Origin: CAZMHL01 sp045605445
Lineage (GTDB): Bacteria > Bacillota > Clostridia > RGIG6154
DNA: 38,926 nt
Assembly: GCA_045605445.1 (NCBI GenBank)
Contig: JAZUPZ010000013.1
Location: 1 to 38,926 of the forward strand
Reading direction: 5' to 3'
Positions 37,004 through 38,926 of the stretch are shown here, one piece after another; positions within the stretch are counted from its first letter, which is position 1; each line of letters opens with the position of its first letter. The notes beneath the pieces were generated by a model. The model made no database searches and was not told the origin of the DNA. It saw only the letters and a program-made list of their open reading frames with translations. A program made the position numbers and the translations under genes.

Positions 37004-38782
37004 ATGGAAAACGAACTTTTATTCTTGTCGGACGAGTCGAACAGAACTTACTGGCATACCTGCTCACACATTATGGCACAGGCAGTTGTAAGACTTTATC
37101 CCTCAGCAAAGCTTGCTATCGGACCTTCAATTGCAGAGGGCTGGTATTACGACATTGACCTTGAAAATTCACTTACTCCCGAGGATTTGACAAAAATTGA
37201 AGCAGAAATGAAGAAAATCTGCAAGGAAAGACTTCCAATTGAAAGATTTGTTCTTCCCAAAAACGAAGCTCTTGAGCTTATGAAGGATCAGCCATACAAA
37301 ATTGAGCTTATTAACGACCTTCCCGAAGGCGAAGAAATTTCTTTCTACAAGCAGGGCGAATTTACCGACCTTTGTGCAGGACCTCACCTTAACACCACAG
37401 GCTATGTTAAACACAACGGTTTTAAGCTTTTATCCTGTACCGGTGCTTACTGGAGAGGCGACGAAAAAAACAAAATGCTTCAGAGAATTTACGGAATTGC
37501 ATTCCCTTCTAAAGAAGAGCTTGAAAAATACATTGAAATCAAAGAAGAAGCTAAAAAGAGAGACCACAACAAGCTTGGCAGAGAGCTTGAATATTTCACA
37601 ACGGTTGACTCTATCGGACAGGGACTCCCAATTCTTCTCCCAAAGGGTGCAAGAGTTGTACAGCTCCTCCAGAGATGGATTGAAGACGTTGAACAGGAAC
37701 GCGGTTATCTTTTAACCAAAACTCCTTTAATGGCAAAACGTGACCTTTACAGAATTTCAGGTCACTGGGATCACTATCTTGACGGAATGTTCATTTTAGG
37801 TGACCCTTACGATGAAACAAAAGAATGCTTAGCGCTTCGTCCTATGACATGCCCATTCCAGTATCAGGTTTATCTTAATAAGGCAAGAAGCTACAGAGAT
37901 CTCCCAATGAGACTTGGTGAAACCTCAACCCTTTTCAGAAATGAAGATTCAGGCGAAATGCACGGTCTTATCCGTGTTCGTCAGTTCACAATTTCCGAAG
38001 GTCACCTTGTACTCCGTCCCGATCAGCTTACAGAAGAATTCAAAGGCTGTCTTGACCTTTGTAAATATGTTCTTGACACAGTGGGACTTCTTGACAAATG
38101 TACTTTCCGTTTCTCACAGTGGGATCCGAATAACACAAAGAAATACGAGGGTACTGCAGAACAGTGGAACGAAGCTCAGGCAATTATGGGTAAAATTCTT
38201 GAAGAGCTTGAAGTTGACTATGAAATCGGTATTGACGAAGCTGCGTTCTACGGACCAAAGCTTGACATTCAGTATAAAAACGTTTACGGCAAGGAAGACA
38301 CAATTGTTACAATTCAGATTGATATGCTTCTTGCAGAAAAATTCGGTATGTACTACAACGATGCTGACGGACAGAAAAAACTGCCGTATATCATTCACAG
38401 AACAAGCCTTGGTTGTTACGAAAGAACTCTTGCATATCTTATTGAAACCTATGCAGGTGCGCTTCCTACATGGATGTCTCCCGAACAGGTAAGAATTCTT
38501 CCTGTTACAGACAGAGCTCTTGACTACGCAAATGAAATTGCAGGTAAATTAAGATGCGACAAATTCAGAGTTGAAGTTGACTCAAGCGCAAACACACTCA
38601 GATACAAAATCAGAAATGCTCAGCTTGAAAAGGTTCCTTACATGCTTGTTGTTGGTGACAAGGACCTTGAAAACAACACAGTTTCCGTTAGAACAAGAAC
38701 AGGCGAAGACCTTGGCTCAATCTCCTACGAAGAATTCTCAGCACTCCTCCACGAGGTTGTTGATAACAAATTAAAGAAATAG
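37004..38782 (+). CDS. thrS: Threonyl-tRNA synthetase lacking the TGS domain
   Basis: 592 aa; charges tRNA-Thr in the cytosol. Most bacterial ThrRS are about 635-645 aa with an N-terminal TGS domain; here the protein starts almost directly with the editing domain (HTCSH at 18-22, CAGPH around 124). The catalytic domain has the zinc-ligand regions RPMTCPF, EGHLVLRP and IIHRTSLG, motif 2 LFRNEDSGEMHG.IRVRQF and motif 3 GCYERTLAYLIE; the anticodon-binding domain begins near MSPEQVRILPV. Ribosome binding site AGGAGG (36990-36995) precedes ATG 37004, and the T-box terminator ends just upstream, so the short N-terminus is real and not a mis-called start. Confidence 0.96.
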   Translation: MENELLFLSDESNRTYWHTCSHIMAQAVVRLYPSAKLAIGPSIAEGWYYDIDLENSLTPEDLTKIEAEMKKICKERLPIERFVLPKNEALELMKDQPYKIELINDLPEGEEISFYKQGEFTDLCAGPHLNTTGYVKHNGFKLLSCTGAYWRGDEKNKMLQRIYGIAFPSKEELEKYIEIKEEAKKRDHNKLGRELEYFTTVDSIGQGLPILLPKGARVVQLLQRWIEDVEQERGYLLTKTPLMAKRDLYRISGHWDHYLDGMFILGDPYDETKECLALRPMTCPFQYQVYLNKARSYRDLPMRLGETSTLFRNEDSGEMHGLIRVRQFTISEGHLVLRPDQLTEEFKGCLDLCKYVLDTVGLLDKCTFRFSQWDPNNTKKYEGTAEQWNEAQAIMGKILEELEVDYEIGIDEAAFYGPKLDIQYKNVYGKEDTIVTIQIDMLLAEKFGMYYNDADGQKKLPYIIHRTSLGCYERTLAYLIETYAGALPTWMSPEQVRILPVTDRALDYANEIAGKLRCDKFRVEVDSSANTLRYKIRNAQLEKVPYMLVVGDKDLENNTVSVRTRTGEDLGSISYEEFSALLHEVVDNKLKK

Positions 38783-38873
38783 TTTAAAAAGGGGATGTTA
38801 AAAAAGTCCGGAACGTCAAAAGGCGGATTTTCTCCTGTGAAAGATATTATAAACAAATAACTGAATCAAAGGT

Positions 38874-38908
38874 AGAAAAACCTCAAATTTTTTGAGGTTT
38901 TTCTTTGT
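38874..38908 (+). terminator. Terminator of thrS
   Basis: AGAAAAACCTCAA (38874-38886) / TTGAGGTTTTTCT (38892-38904), followed by T-rich sequence. The 90 bp between the thrS stop and this hairpin hold no convincing gene. Confidence 0.85.
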
Positions 38909-38926
38909 TTTATGCCTTTTGACTAC

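Noticed and set aside
38795..38860. 21-codon ORF after thrS
   Set aside because: The purine-rich AAGGGG directly abuts the ATG, too close for a normal ribosome binding site, and part of it matches the possible repeat at 20637-20652.

Overview
The window is AT-rich, with densely packed genes on both strands. It looks like a chromosomal segment of an anaerobic, gut-type Clostridia/Firmicutes bacterium (Oscillospirales-like; inferred). Supporting this are the dnaK-dnaJ-prmA order, a threonine T-box in front of thrS, HPr kinase/phosphorylase next to a ROK glucokinase, a YloU/FakA-like pair, a two-gene SmsCB-type Fe-S assembly system, a four-cysteine L28, strong AAGGAGG-type ribosome binding sites and many sigma-A promoters with an extended -10 (TGn).

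Layout. 1-4352: 3' part of dnaK, dnaJ, prmA and a Cys-rich protein. 4368-4870: tRNA-Leu(CAA) followed by a second copy of its 3' end and terminator. 4871-8627: a hemolysin III-type membrane protein, then an AraC regulator divergent from a DMT transporter plus Gfo/Idh/MocA-like protein. 8736-12398: PTS IIC-like transporter, flavin reductase, a cluster of DnaA boxes, pgeF and a GT51 glycosyltransferase. 12399-13360: a palindrome-rich intergenic zone with one 50-aa ORF. 13361-18342 (minus strand): fakA-like/yloU, then hprK-glucokinase-murB with a three-hairpin leader. 18527-20522: a secreted protein, rpmB and tRNA-Thr(CGT). 20586-25247: an unusual cassette made of a zinc-ribbon/PH-like membrane protein, a 99-aa protein, a zincin-like protein with an acidic repeat tail, a soluble VirD4/TraD-like ATPase and a 126-aa protein. 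25345-30033: PTS EIICBA, a histidine phosphatase and smsCB. 30144-31174: an XRE/ImmA pair. 31269-31486: a promoter-to-terminator unit without an ORF, a candidate small RNA. 31487-35937: a second AraC / Gfo-Idh-MocA-like / DMT module plus an MFS protein. 36216-36689: a riboswitch-like leader and an 88-aa orphan gene. 36722-38782: T-box and thrS.

How the genes fit together. Carbon-catabolite control (hprK, glucokinase, glucose/GlcNAc-type PTS) and cell-wall synthesis (murB, pgeF, GT51) recur. Two paralogous AraC/dehydrogenase-like/DMT modules suggest uptake and modification of related small molecules, yet both dehydrogenase-like proteins lack the family's EKP lysine. The most novel elements are the leader RNA at 36251-36402, the 20753-24848 cassette, the candidate small RNA at 31304-31484, the hprK leader and the intergenic palindrome arrays. 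All functional statements rest on motif recognition by eye; no database search was run.
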